From Pseudomonas solani (GTDB lineage Bacteria > Pseudomonadota > Gammaproteobacteria > Pseudomonadales > Pseudomonadaceae), in NCBI RefSeq assembly GCF_026072635.1, contig NZ_AP023081.1:2378501-2442500 (forward strand): a DNA stretch of 64,000 bases, given 5' to 3'. The position numbers were made by a program, and so were the translations under genes. The notes beneath the pieces were generated by a model that was given only the letters and a program-made list of their open reading frames with translations, was not told the origin of the DNA and did no database searches. Positions 1 to 9,609 of the stretch are shown in pieces. Every line of letters starts with the position of its first letter. The stretch's first letter is position 1.

Positions 1-1643
1 ATCTCGCCGACGACCTGGCCCGCCCGCGCCCGTTGGCGGACTGGGCCGAGACCCTGCAGGGCCTGATCGACCAGCTGTTCGACGAGCGGGAAGCCGGCGA
101 CACCCTGCTGTTGCTGTCCCAGGCCTGCGGCGACCTGCGCAAGCAGGCCGAGGCGGCGGGCATCGAACGGCCCATCGACATGAGCCTGGTGCGCCAGCAA
201 CTGGTGGCCGCCCTGGACGCCGGCAGCGGCGCCTCGGGCTTCCTCACCGGTGCGGTGACCTTCTGCACCATGGTGCCCATGCGCAGCCTGCCGTTCCGCC
301 TGGTGTGCCTGCTGGGCCTGGACGACGGCGCCTTCCCCCGGCGCACCCCGGCCGCCGGTTTCGACCTGATCACCCGCAAGCCGCGCCGGGGTGACCGCGC
401 GCGGCGCCTCGACGACCGCTACCTGTTGCTGGAGACCCTGCAGTCGGCGCGTGATGGCCTCTACCTCAGCTACGTGGGCCGCGACCCGCGCGACAACGCG
501 CACCTGCCGCCCTCGGTGCTGATCAGCGAACTGCTGGAAACCATCGACCTCACCGCCACCGCCGGCGAGACCAAGGCCAGCCAGCGGGTGCTCATCAGCC
601 ACCCGCTGCAGCCCTTCGCCTCCGGCAACTTCGCCGGCGGCAGCCACGCCGGTTTCTCCGCCCCCTGGTTCCGCGCGGCCCAGCGCCTGGCGGAGGTGCC
701 CCGGGAGCCGGATGCACCCTTCGCCCTGCCCTTGCCGGAGCCCGACGCTGACTGGCTGACCCTGGAGCCGGCGCAACTGATCCAATGCTTCCGCCACCCG
801 GCGCGCTTCCTCCTCGAGCAGCGCCTGGGCCTGCGCCTGGCCGAAGCTGAGGAGGCCCTGGCCAGCGACGAGCCCTTCGCCCTGGAGGGGCCTGCCTGGC
901 GCGGCCTGCGCCAGCTGGCCCTGGACGCGGTGGAGCGCGGCTGGTCGGAGCTGGACGAACGCCGTATCGCCCGCGCCGCCGGCTGGCTGCCCACCGGCGA
1001 GCTGGGCCATGCGCTCTGGGGCCAGCTGCGCGGCCCGGTGCGTGCCTTCGCCCCGCGCCTGTTCGAGGCGCGCCCGGACAGCGCGCCGCAGCCGCTGCTG
1101 GTGGACGTCAGCCTGGCCGGCGTGCGTATCCACGGCTGGCTGGATGGCGTCACCGAGGACGGCCTGTTCGGCTGGCGCCTCAACCGCCTCGGCGAATGGG
1201 AGCTGGCGCCCTTCTGGCTGCGCCACCTGCTGCTCAACCTTTCGGCCACCCCCGGCATCGCCCGTGAAAGCCGCCTGCTCTCGCCCGCCGGTGACTGGCA
1301 GGCTGGCCCCCTGGCCAATGCCGCCGCCCTCCTCGAACCTTGGCTGCATGCCTACCGCGAAGCCCTGTGCGAACCCCTGCCGCTGCTGACCAAGGCCAGC
1401 CACGGCTTCGCCTCCGGCTGGCGCAAGCCCGGGCGCAAGGAACCTATCGACGCCGCCCGCAGCAAGGCGCGCATCGCCTGGGACGGCATCGACTTCGGCC
1501 CCGTGGGTGAGTCCCGCGACCCCTGGTACGCCCTCGCCTTCCGCGACCGCGACCCCCTGGACGAACGCTTCGAACGCCTCGCCGAAACCCTCTTCGGCCC
1601 GGCGCTGGACGCCCTGGCAGATGACGAGGAGGACGACGCGTGA
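1..1643 (+). CDS. recC: Exonuclease V gamma subunit RecC, 3' part
   Basis: This is the C-terminal ~547 residues of RecC, the Chi-recognising subunit of the RecBCD helicase-nuclease that processes double-strand ends for RecA. The frame is open from base 3, so the gene starts before the window; the family is about 1,100-1,200 residues. Visible stretches such as MVPMRSLPFRLVCLLGLDDG and the Arg-rich segment after it match the conserved RecC core, although RecC lacks catalytic motifs of its own. The stop at 1641-1643 overlaps the GTG of recB (GTGA), so the two are translationally coupled in a recCBD operon. The last residues are a very acidic tail. Confidence 0.93.
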   Translation, partial: LADDLARPRPLADWAETLQGLIDQLFDEREAGDTLLLLSQACGDLRKQAEAAGIERPIDMSLVRQQLVAALDAGSGASGFLTGAVTFCTMVPMRSLPFRLVCLLGLDDGAFPRRTPAAGFDLITRKPRRGDRARRLDDRYLLLETLQSARDGLYLSYVGRDPRDNAHLPPSVLISELLETIDLTATAGETKASQRVLISHPLQPFASGNFAGGSHAGFSAPWFRAAQRLAEVPREPDAPFALPLPEPDADWLTLEPAQLIQCFRHPARFLLEQRLGLRLAEAEEALASDEPFALEGPAWRGLRQLALDAVERGWSELDERRIARAAGWLPTGELGHALWGQLRGPVRAFAPRLFEARPDSAPQPLLVDVSLAGVRIHGWLDGVTEDGLFGWRLNRLGEWELAPFWLRHLLLNLSATPGIARESRLLSPAGDWQAGPLANAAALLEPWLHAYREALCEPLPLLTKASHGFASGWRKPGRKEPIDAARSKARIAWDGIDFGPVGESRDPWYALAFRDRDPLDERFERLAETLFGPALDALADDEEDDA

Positions 1644-4600
1644 GTCTCGACCTGCTCAACGATCCCTTTACCGGGCGCAGCCTGATCGAGGCCAGCGCCG
1701 GTACCGGCAAGACCTGGACCCTGACCGCGCTCTACGCGCGGCTGCTGCTGGAGCGCAAGCTGGGCGTGGGGCAGATCCTGGTGGTGACCTACACCACTGC
1801 GGCCACCGCCGAGCTGCGCGAACGCATACGCGCGCGGCTGGCGGCATTGCTGGCCATGTACGAAGGCGCACCGGCGCCCGACCCGGTGCTGGCCGGCCTG
1901 CATGCGCAGTACCCGGGCGAGGACGCCCACCGCCGCCTGCTGCTGGCGGTGCACGGCTTCGACGAGGCGGCGATCTTCACCATTCACGGCTTCTGCCAGC
2001 GCGCCCTGCAGGACGCGGCGTTCGAGGCCGGTGGCGATTTCGACAGTGAGCTGACGGCAGACGACCGCGAGGTGCTGGACGGCCTGCTCGCCGACCTCTG
2101 GCGTGCCGAGCTGGCCGCGGCCGAGCCGGCCTGGGCGCGCTTCCTCGCGCAGAAGCGCCTCACCCCGCAGGTCCTGCGCCAGCGCCTGCGCTCGCACCTG
2201 GGCAAGCCCTACCTGCGCATCGAGCCCCGGGAAACCGAGCTGGGCGACCTGGGGGCGGCCGGCGAGGCCTGGAACCACGCCCGGGATACCTGGCTGCGCG
2301 ATGCCCAGGCCTACCTTGCCGACCTGGCGGCCTTCGACGGGCTTAACAAGCGCAGCTACGACGCCGCCAAGTTCGCCCTTTGGCAGGGTGAGCTGGACGC
2401 CTATTTCGCCGACCCGGCAGCGTTGTTCGCGGCGCCCACAGGCCTGGAAAAGCTCGGCCGCGAGGCGCTGATCAAGGCCTGCAAGAAGGGCTTCGAGCTG
2501 CCCGAGCACGCCCTCTGCGCTGCGCTGCAGGGGCTGTTCGATGCATTGGAAGAGGCCAAGCCCGCCGGTGAGGCGCGGCTGATCGACCTGCAGGTGCGCC
2601 TGCTCGACACCCTCAACCGCGAGCTGCCGGCGCGCAAGGCGGCGCAGCGCATGTTGGCCTTCGACGACCTGCTCAACCGCCTCGACCAGTCGCTGCAGGG
2701 CCCCGCCGGCGAAACGCTGGCCGCCGCCCTGCGCGAGCGCTACCCAGTGGCGCTGATCGACGAATTCCAGGACACCGACCCGGTGCAGTACGCCATCTTC
2801 CGCTGCATCTACCCCGGTGGCGAGCAAGGCGGCGACCTGTGCTTCGTCGGCGACCCCAAGCAGGCGATCTACGCCTTCCGTGGCGCCGATCTGGCCACCT
2901 ACCTCAAAGCCCGTGACGAGGCGGCGCGGCAGTACAGCCTGAACACCAACCACCGCTCGGTGCCGGCGCTGATCGCCGCGCTCAACCAGGTGTTCGACCG
3001 GCCCCTGCCCTTCGCCGAGCCGGGGCTGACCTACCCGCCCGTGGGCGCCAGCGACAAGGCCCGCGCCCAGCTGGTGCTGCCCGAAGCGGGAGCGCCGCTG
3101 GAGCTGGTGTGGCTGGGCGACGAACCCCTGGGCAAGGGCGAGGCCGGCAACGCCGTGGCCATCGATACCGCCCGGCGCATCGCGGCCCTGCTGGCCGCCA
3201 GTGGCCGGGGCGAGGCCTATTTCGACGAGGCCGGCGTGCGCACGCCCCTGCGCGGTGGTGATATCGCCGTGCTGGTGGCCAGCCACCGCCAGGCTGGCGA
3301 TGTGGCCGAGCAACTGGCCGCGCGCGGCGTGCCCAGCGTGCGCCGGGGGCGTGACAGCGTCTGGCACAGCGCCGAGGCCGAGGAGTTGGCCGCCGTGCTC
3401 GCCGCCTATGCAGAGCCCGGCCGCGAAGGCGTGCTGCGCTACGCCCTGGCCACCCGCCTGCTGGGCCGCGACGCCCAGGCCCTGGCGCGCTGCCAGGACG
3501 ACGAGCACGCCTGGGACCAGGAGCGCGAGGACGCCGAGCGCTACCACCAGTTCTGGCAGCAGCAGGGCTTCATGCGCGCCTTCCGCGCCTGGCTCGACGA
3601 GCAGCGGGTGGCCGAACGGCTGATCGCCCTGCCCGACGGCGAACGCCGTCTGACCAATCTCCTGCACCTCGCCGAGCTGCTGCAGGCCGAGAGCCTCCAG
3701 CGCCCCGGCCTGGAACCGCTGCTGGCCTGGTTCAACGCCCAGCGCGCGGCGGAGAGCCACGGCGACGACGCCCTGCTGCGCCTGGAAAGCGATGCCGAGC
3801 GGGTGCAGATCGTTACCGTGCACACCAGCAAGGGCCTGGAATACCCGCTGGTGTTCTGCCCCTACCTCTGGGACGGCGCGCTGCTGCGCCGCGACGAAGA
3901 CATCACCTGCCACGCCGAGGACGGCACGCCGCTGCTGGACCTGGGCGGCGCCGACTACGACGACAACCGCGAGCGCGCCCGCCGTGAACGCTTCGCCGAG
4001 CGCCTGCGCCTGGCCTACGTGGCCCTGACCCGCGCCCGGGATCGCCTGTGGCTGCACTGGGGCCCGGTGGCCCTGCCCAAGGCGAAGAAGGACGGCGAGC
4101 TGCCCGAGGACGGTCTGCACAGCAGCGCCCTCGCCTGGCTGCTGCACGGCCGCGAACTGCCCGGCGATGCCCTGCTCAGCGAACTGGGCGGCCACCTCGC
4201 CGCGCTGGATGGCGCCGGCCTGCGCCGCGAGCTGCAGGGCCTGGCCGACGCCAGCGGCGGCGACATCGCCCTGGTGGCCTGCCGCGAGGCCGAGGCCAGC
4301 GCCCAAGGCGAGACCCGCGCTGCACCGCCGGCCGCCCTGTCGCACCTGCAACGCGGCCTGCACAGCGCCTGGCGGGTGGGCAGCTTCTCCGGCCTGGCCG
4401 CCGGCATGCACATGGAGGCACCGGACCGCGACGCCTTCTTCGTGCCCCCGGCCACCGACCCGGGTGCCGGCTTCTACGGCTTCCCCCGGGGCGCCCGTGC
4501 CGGTACCTGCCTGCACGCCATCCTCGAGGACTGGGTGCGCGGCGAGGGCGAGCTGGAGGCCCTGGTGCCGCTGCACCTGCTGGGCCACGGCCTGCCCGAG

Positions 4601-5179
4601 GACTGGGCGGCGATTGCCATCGAGCAGCTGCGCAAGGTGCTGGATGCCGACCTCGACGGCCAGGGCCTGAGCCTGGCCGCCCTCGAACCGAGCCGGCGCC
4701 TGCCGGAGCTGGGCTTCACCTTCCCCGTGGCGCAGCTGGATATCCAGGGCCTGCGCGCGGTGCTGGCCGACCCCGCCCACGGCCTGCCGGAGCCCATGCG
4801 CCTGGCCGCCGAGCGCCTGGAATTCGATCAGTTGAACGGCTTCATGAAGGGCTTCATCGACCTGACCTTCGAGCACCAGGGGCGCTGGTACATCGCCGAC
4901 TACAAGTCCAACTGGCTCGGTCCGGACGCCAGCTACTACGGCGGCGAGCGCCTGGAGCAGGCCATCGCCGCCGAGCACTATCACCTGCAGTACCTGATCT
5001 ACCTGGTGGCGCTGCGGCGTTTCCTGCGCCTGCGCCTGGATGGCTTCGCCAGCGAGGGGCTGGGCGGCGCCTACTACCTGTTCCTGCGTGGCATGCCGGA
5101 GGCCGGCGTGTACTTCCACCGGCCCGACGACGCGCTGCTCAACGCCCTGGACCGCCTGTTCGAGGAGGGCCGCCCATGA
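1640..5179 (+). CDS. recB: Exonuclease V beta subunit RecB
   Basis: RecB is the 3'-5' SF1A helicase and sole nuclease of RecBCD. The 1,179-residue length is normal for the family. Walker A (ASAGTGKT) lies at residues 18-25, the DEFQD Walker B box near 373, and VGDPKQAIYAFRGAD (motif III) near 400. VHTSKGLEYPLVF is motif V and VALTRARDRLWLHW is motif VI. The C-terminal nuclease domain shows the GTCLHAILEDW box, GFIDL near 1071 and DYKSN near 1087, which supply the metal-binding Asp residues and the catalytic Lys. The start is the GTG that overlaps the recC stop. The recD ATG overlaps its stop as ATGA. The gene reads through without interruption. Confidence 0.97.
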   Translation: MSLDLLNDPFTGRSLIEASAGTGKTWTLTALYARLLLERKLGVGQILVVTYTTAATAELRERIRARLAALLAMYEGAPAPDPVLAGLHAQYPGEDAHRRLLLAVHGFDEAAIFTIHGFCQRALQDAAFEAGGDFDSELTADDREVLDGLLADLWRAELAAAEPAWARFLAQKRLTPQVLRQRLRSHLGKPYLRIEPRETELGDLGAAGEAWNHARDTWLRDAQAYLADLAAFDGLNKRSYDAAKFALWQGELDAYFADPAALFAAPTGLEKLGREALIKACKKGFELPEHALCAALQGLFDALEEAKPAGEARLIDLQVRLLDTLNRELPARKAAQRMLAFDDLLNRLDQSLQGPAGETLAAALRERYPVALIDEFQDTDPVQYAIFRCIYPGGEQGGDLCFVGDPKQAIYAFRGADLATYLKARDEAARQYSLNTNHRSVPALIAALNQVFDRPLPFAEPGLTYPPVGASDKARAQLVLPEAGAPLELVWLGDEPLGKGEAGNAVAIDTARRIAALLAASGRGEAYFDEAGVRTPLRGGDIAVLVASHRQAGDVAEQLAARGVPSVRRGRDSVWHSAEAEELAAVLAAYAEPGREGVLRYALATRLLGRDAQALARCQDDEHAWDQEREDAERYHQFWQQQGFMRAFRAWLDEQRVAERLIALPDGERRLTNLLHLAELLQAESLQRPGLEPLLAWFNAQRAAESHGDDALLRLESDAERVQIVTVHTSKGLEYPLVFCPYLWDGALLRRDEDITCHAEDGTPLLDLGGADYDDNRERARRERFAERLRLAYVALTRARDRLWLHWGPVALPKAKKDGELPEDGLHSSALAWLLHGRELPGDALLSELGGHLAALDGAGLRRELQGLADASGGDIALVACREAEASAQGETRAAPPAALSHLQRGLHSAWRVGSFSGLAAGMHMEAPDRDAFFVPPATDPGAGFYGFPRGARAGTCLHAILEDWVRGEGELEALVPLHLLGHGLPEDWAAIAIEQLRKVLDADLDGQGLSLAALEPSRRLPELGFTFPVAQLDIQGLRAVLADPAHGLPEPMRLAAERLEFDQLNGFMKGFIDLTFEHQGRWYIADYKSNWLGPDASYYGGERLEQAIAAEHYHLQYLIYLVALRRFLRLRLDGFASEGLGGAYYLFLRGMPEAGVYFHRPDDALLNALDRLFEEGRP

Positions 5180-7025
5180 CGCTCGCCGAATGGCCGCTGG
5201 GCCCGCTGGAGCGCTTCTTCGCCGAGAGCCTGCTGCGCCTCGACCCGGATGCCGGCGAGGCGGTCACCGCCGCCGCCGCGCTGTGTTGCCAGGCCCTGGC
5301 CAATGGCGACGTGTGCCTGCCCCTGGCGCGCCTGGCCGGGCAGCGGGTGTTCGACGAGGGCGCTGCCGGGCTCGACCTGCCGGCCCTGCCCACCTGGCTG
5401 GCCGCCCTGCGTGCTTCCCCTCTGGTGGCGGAGCCCGGCGGTTATGCGCCGCTGACCCTGGACGGCGAGCGCCTCTATCTCAGCCGCTACCACGCCTACG
5501 AAACGCGCCTGGCCGCCAGCCTGCTGGCCATGGCCGGCGCCCGCCCGCCGGTGGACGAGGCGCGCCTGGCGGAATCCCTGGCGCGGCTGTTCGCCCGCAA
5601 CACCCAGCAGCCGGACTGGCAGCGCCTGGCCGCCGCCCAGGCGGTGCGCCGCAACCTGGCGGTGATCTCCGGCGGCCCCGGCACCGGCAAGACCACCACC
5701 GTGGTACGCCTGCTCGCCGCGCTGCTGGAACAACCCGGTGGCGAGCGCCTGGCCATCGGCCTCGCCGCACCCACCGGCAAGGCCGCCGCGCGCATGGCCG
5801 AGGCCATCCGCAATGCCAAGGCCGAGCTGCCGGTGGACGATAGGATCAAGGCCCTGCTGCCCGAGGAGGCGCGTACCCTGCACCGCCTGCTGGGCAGCCG
5901 CGGCGACAGCCCGCAGGTGCGCCACCACGCCGACAACCCGCTGCCGCTGGATGTGCTGGTGGTGGACGAAGCCTCGATGGTGGACCTGGCGTTGATGGCC
6001 AAGCTGCTCGACGCCCTGCCCCCGGCGCGCGCCTGGTGCTGCTGGGCGACAAGGACCAGCTCTCGGCGGTGGAGGCCGGCGCGGTGTTCGCCGAGCTCTG
6101 CGAAGGCCGTGGCCTGGACGCCACCGCCAGTGCCGACCTGGAGCGCATCACCGGCCAGCGCGTGCCGGTGGAGCAGCCGCGCTCGCGCCTCGGCGACGCC
6201 GTAGTGCTGCTGACCCACAGCCACCGCTTCGCGGGCGACAGCGGCATCGGCGAGCTGGCGCGGCGCATCAACGCGGGCGACGCGCGCGGCACCCTGGAGT
6301 TGCTGCGCGAGGCGCGGCCCGATCTGGGCTGGAACCCCGGCCCGTTGCAGGGCCCGCTGCTGGAGCGCCTGGACGCCGGCTACGCGCCCTTCATCGTCGC
6401 CGCGCGCACCGGTGATGCCGAGGCCGCCTTCGCCGCCTTCGCCGACTTCCGCGCCCTCACCGCCCAGCGCGAGGGGCCTTGGGGGGTGAACGGCATCAAC
6501 GAGGCGCTGGAGGCGCGTATCAAGCGGCGCCTGGGCATCGCCAGCCGCGAGCGCTGGTACCCGGGCCGCGCGGTGATGGTGCGGCAGAACGACTATGCCC
6601 TGGGCCTGTTCAACGGCGACATCGGCATCTGCCTGCCCACGCCCAACGGCCTGCGGGTGTTCTTCGAAGGCGAAGGTGGCCACCGGCCCTTCGCCCCGGC
6701 GCGGTTGCCCAGCCACGACAGCGCCTTCGCCATGACGGTGCACAAGAGCCAGGGCTCGGAGTTCCGCGAGGTGCTGCTGGCGCTGCCGGAGCAGCCGAGC
6801 CCGCTGCTCAGCCGCTCGCTGTTCTACACCGGCATCACCCGCGCCAAGCAGCGGGTGGAGATCTGGGGCCTGCCGCAGCGCCTGGGCGAGGCGGTGAATA
6901 CCCGCGCCGAGCGCGCGGCCGGGTTGGCCGCGCGCCTGGCCAGTGCGGAGCCGGCACCCGTCATGGCGCCGCCACCCGCCGCACCACCCGCGCCTCCGGC
7001 GGGTGGGCAGCTGGACCTGTTCTAA
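5176..7025 (+). pseudogene. recD: Exonuclease V alpha subunit RecD, interrupted by one frameshift
   Basis: RecD is the 5'-3' SF1B motor of RecBCD. The first frame (from 5176) carries Walker A GGPGTGKTTT near residue 165 and VVDEASMVDLALMAKLLDAL. It then leaves the family sequence after the C5 run at 6019-6023 and stops at 6204. The rest continues one frame over, from VLLGDKDQL (6036) through MTVHKSQGSEFREVLLALP and YTGITRAKQRVEIWG to 7025. Adding one C to the run gives L-P-P-G-A-R-L-V-L-L-G-D and a continuous protein of about 616 residues, normal for RecD. As written, a 342-residue truncated protein lacking the second motor half would be made. Identification is certain. Whether the break is real or a base-calling error is not; an error is more likely, since other genes here show the same defect. 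Confidence 0.9.
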
Positions 7026-7035
7026 CGGGCCTCCC

Positions 7036-7833
7036 TCACAGGGTGACGAAGCGCTGCAGGCCACCGGCGAAGCTGGCCTGGATGTAGCTGTACACCGCCC
7101 CCGCGCGCTTGTAGCCGCCATGGTTGGAGACCACCTTCTTGCAGTTGGCGACGAACACCGTGCTGGTGGCCACTTCGATGTAGGTCTTGTCTTCGGGGCC
7201 GTAGAGGCCCAGGGCCAGGTCATGCTCGGAGGAGGCGTAGGCGAAGCGCAGCACCTCGTCCCGCGAGGAGTGGAAGATGTACACCCGCTCGCAGGAGGGG
7301 ATGGCGTCGGCGAACTCCTCGTCGCTTTCGAAGCATTCGTTATCCACAGCCGGCGCCGTGCAGAAGTAGTTGCGCACGATGCGCCCGGGCGAGCCCTTGA
7401 GGGCCTTGAGGGTGACCCGCGCGCCGAGGCTGTGGGACATCACGTCCACGGCGGCGGCATCCCCGTAGAGGTTGTCCAGCAGGAAGCGGAACATCCGCGC
7501 CACGGCATTGGCGCGTTTCTTCGCCTGCCACCAGTCGAGCTTCTGGTCGCCGCCGGGCCAGGAGTAGCCGAGCACCATGTCGTAGGCGTCGGCGAGGTGG
7601 ACCATGGCCTGTTGCTCGATCACCTGGTAGGAGTCGAACACCTCGAACTGCTCGTTGTTGTAGCCGTGCACCAGCAGGAGCAGGCGCTTGCCCTTTACCA
7701 GGTGCAGCAGGTCCTTGAAGTCCAGCACCGCCGTGACCGTGTCGTTGGCCAGGTCCACCTCGCGTATCAGGTGGCCGGTCTCGGAGAGCTGGTCCGGGTT
7801 GGAGAAGTCCTTGCGTGAACTGATGATGATCAT
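7036..7833 (-). CDS. Alpha/beta hydrolase (DUF900-like)
   Basis: A 265-residue protein with no signal peptide. LLLLVHGYNN near residue 55 has the shape of an oxyanion-loop strand, and VDVMSHSLGARVTLKALKG near 135 holds a nucleophile elbow of the S-H-S-L-G type (Gly-x-Ser-x-Gly variant). Both are usual in DUF900 and related serine hydrolases. A conserved-looking SWPGGDQKLDWW segment lies between them. The substrate cannot be told. I start it at 7833 (MIIISSRKDF) because the frame further upstream is low-complexity Arg/Ser/Pro sequence. The gene converges on recD with a 10-bp gap and is followed upstream by a 344-bp gap, so it is probably transcribed alone. Confidence 0.78.
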   Translation of the reverse strand: MIIISSRKDFSNPDQLSETGHLIREVDLANDTVTAVLDFKDLLHLVKGKRLLLLVHGYNNEQFEVFDSYQVIEQQAMVHLADAYDMVLGYSWPGGDQKLDWWQAKKRANAVARMFRFLLDNLYGDAAAVDVMSHSLGARVTLKALKGSPGRIVRNYFCTAPAVDNECFESDEEFADAIPSCERVYIFHSSRDEVLRFAYASSEHDLALGLYGPEDKTYIEVATSTVFVANCKKVVSNHGGYKRAGAVYSYIQASFAGGLQRFVTL

Positions 7834-8177
7834 GAGCGACTCCGCGTTCCTTGCGGCGAGGGGCCGGCCACGGCCCGGCGATGTGCGGCCGTGACCGGAA
7901 CCCGTGAGACACCGCAGCGTTGATGAGGGGGATTCAGCACGGGAGGCCGACGGCATCGCACGCCAGCGCCGGGGTTCAGGGACCAGGCGCAAGCGAAACG
8001 GCGGGTGCAGGTGAACTCTAGATCAGGGAAGGGCGGTCGGGGGCGGTTGAGGTGGGGGATCGATGGAGAGCGGTGGGCTGAAGCGGAGCGCCGCCCGGCC
8101 CACCCTACGCCCATCCTGTGCCTAGGCGGGAACGAAAACGGGGCCCGTGGGCCCCGTTTTTCGTAGCGAGTGGTGGA
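7834..8177. other. Intergenic gap, 344 bp
   Basis: The gap separates the hydrolase start from the end of the CorC-type gene. Apart from the hairpin at 8135-8161 I see no open frame with a ribosome site, no tRNA-like fold and no clear -10/-35 pair. It should contain the promoter of the hydrolase gene, but I cannot point to it. Confidence 0.5.
8135..8161 (-). terminator. Intrinsic terminator after the CorC-type gene
   Basis: A perfect 12-bp inverted repeat (AAAACGGGGCCC at 8135-8146, GGGCCCCGTTTT at 8149-8160) is flanked by A and T runs, so it can end transcription in both directions. It sits 17 bp past the stop of the minus-strand CorC-type gene. Confidence 0.85.
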
Positions 8178-9517
8178 TCAGTCGATGCTGACCACCTTGG
8201 CGAGGACGATCTTCGGGCCCTTCATCTTCTTGACGATGATGCGCAGCCCTTCGGTCTCCAGCACTTCCTCTTCCTCGGGGACGCGGTTGAGGGTTTCGTA
8301 GATCAGGCCGGCGAGGGTGTCCGCCTCGACGTGGTCGAGGTCGATGCCCAGCAGGCGCTCGACCTTGAACAGCGGGGTGTCGCCGCGCACCAGCAGCTTG
8401 CCGGGCTGGTAGGCGAGGATGCCGCGTTCGGTCTTGCGGTGTTCGTCCTGGATGTCGCCGACCAGTACTTCGAGCACGTCTTCCATGGTCAGGAAGCCGA
8501 CCACCTTGCCGTCGGCCTCCTCGACCAGGGCGAAGTGCGCGCCACCCTGGCGGAACTGCTCCAGCAGGCGCGACAGCGGCATGTGCTTGGTGACGCGCTC
8601 CACCGGGCGGGTCAGCTCGGCCAGGTCGAAGGACTCGGGCAGGCTGTCCAGGGCGGAGAGGGCCAGGAGCAGGTCCTTGATGTGCAGCACGCCGATGAAC
8701 TCGCCGGTCTGGGCGTTGTGCACCGGGTAGCGGCTGTACTTGTGGCGGCGGATCACGCTGAGGATGTCGGCCAGCGGGGCGTCGTGCTCCAGGTAGATCA
8801 GGTCTTCACGGGAGTTGGCCCAGTCGACCACTTCCAGTTCGCCCATCTCCACGGCGGAAGCGAGCACGCGCATGTCCTGGTCGCTGGGGTCGCGGGCACG
8901 GCTGGAGTGGAGGATCAGCTTGAGCTCGTCGCGGCTGTAGTGGTGCTCGTGGTGCGGGCCGGGCTCGCCCTGACCGGCGATGCGCAGGATGGCGTTGGCG
9001 CTGGCGTTGAGCAGCCAGATGGCCGGGTACATCAGCCAGTAGAAGAGGTACAGCGGCACCGCCGTCCACAGCGACAGCAGCTCGGGTTTGCGGATGGCCC
9101 AGGACTTGGGCGCCAGCTCGCCGACCACGATGTGCAGGTAGGAAATGATGAAGAAGGCGGTGAAGAAGGAGATGCCGTGGGCCAGCTTCTCCGACTCGAT
9201 GCCGAAGGCGCTGAGCAGCGGGCCGAGCAGGTGGGCGAAGGCCGGTTCGCCGACCCAGCCGAGGCCGAGGGACGCGAGGGTGATGCCCAGCTGGCAGGCC
9301 GAGAGGTAGGCGTCCAGCTGGTTGTGCACGGTGCGCAGGATGCTGCCGCGCCAGCCGTGCTTGTCGGCGATGGCTTCGACGCGGGTGGCGCGCAGCTTGA
9401 CCATGGCGAACTCGGCGGCCACGAAGAAACCGTTGAGCACGACGAGGAACAGGGCGAACAGAACGAGGCCGAAGTCGGCGAAATAGGAAGAGAGTGAACT
9501 AGCGGGGACGGGTCCAT
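8178..9517 (-). CDS. HlyC/CorC-family membrane protein (DUF21, two CBS, CorC domain)
   Basis: An inner-membrane protein of the CNNM/CorC family, linked to divalent cation (Mg/Co) transport or efflux. The N-terminus has the DUF21 membrane segments, with NGFFVAAEFAMVKLRATRVE and CQLGITLASLGLGWVGEPAF. Two CBS repeats follow around residues 220-340 and a CorC/HlyC domain ends it (TLAGLIYETLNRVPEEEEV). The uninterrupted frame begins only at a GTG (9440), which cuts off the first membrane segment. Upstream the same frame still encodes typical sequence (SSYFADFGLVLFALFLVVLN) but has no start, while an ATG (9517) with MDPSP lies one frame off. One extra C in the C4 run at 9504-9507 joins them into 446 residues, the length I expect for pseudomonads. 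The 5' end is therefore probably a frameshift. Confidence 0.87.
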
Positions 9518-9609
9518 TGGGGGCTTTGGTCAGCGAATGATCGGCTAAGGGTGAGGGCTGGGACCGCAGTTTGCAAGACGCCGGGCCCTGTCCGGGCCCG
9601 GTGCCGCGT

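Noticed and set aside
1352..5119. A 1,255-codon open frame on the minus strand, opposite recB
   Set aside because: It is an antisense shadow of GC-rich coding DNA: low-complexity Gln/Ala/Val/His/Gly, no ribosome site, and recB motifs are complete on the plus strand.
4048..5175. In-frame extension of recD upstream into recB
   Set aside because: It is Arg/Pro/Ala-rich shadow sequence; the recD family N-terminus begins at the ATG (5176) that overlaps the recB stop.
6019..6040. Programmed ribosomal frameshifting in recD
   Set aside because: No slippery heptamer or downstream pseudoknot is apparent, recD is not known to use recoding, and the same C-run defect occurs in unrelated genes.
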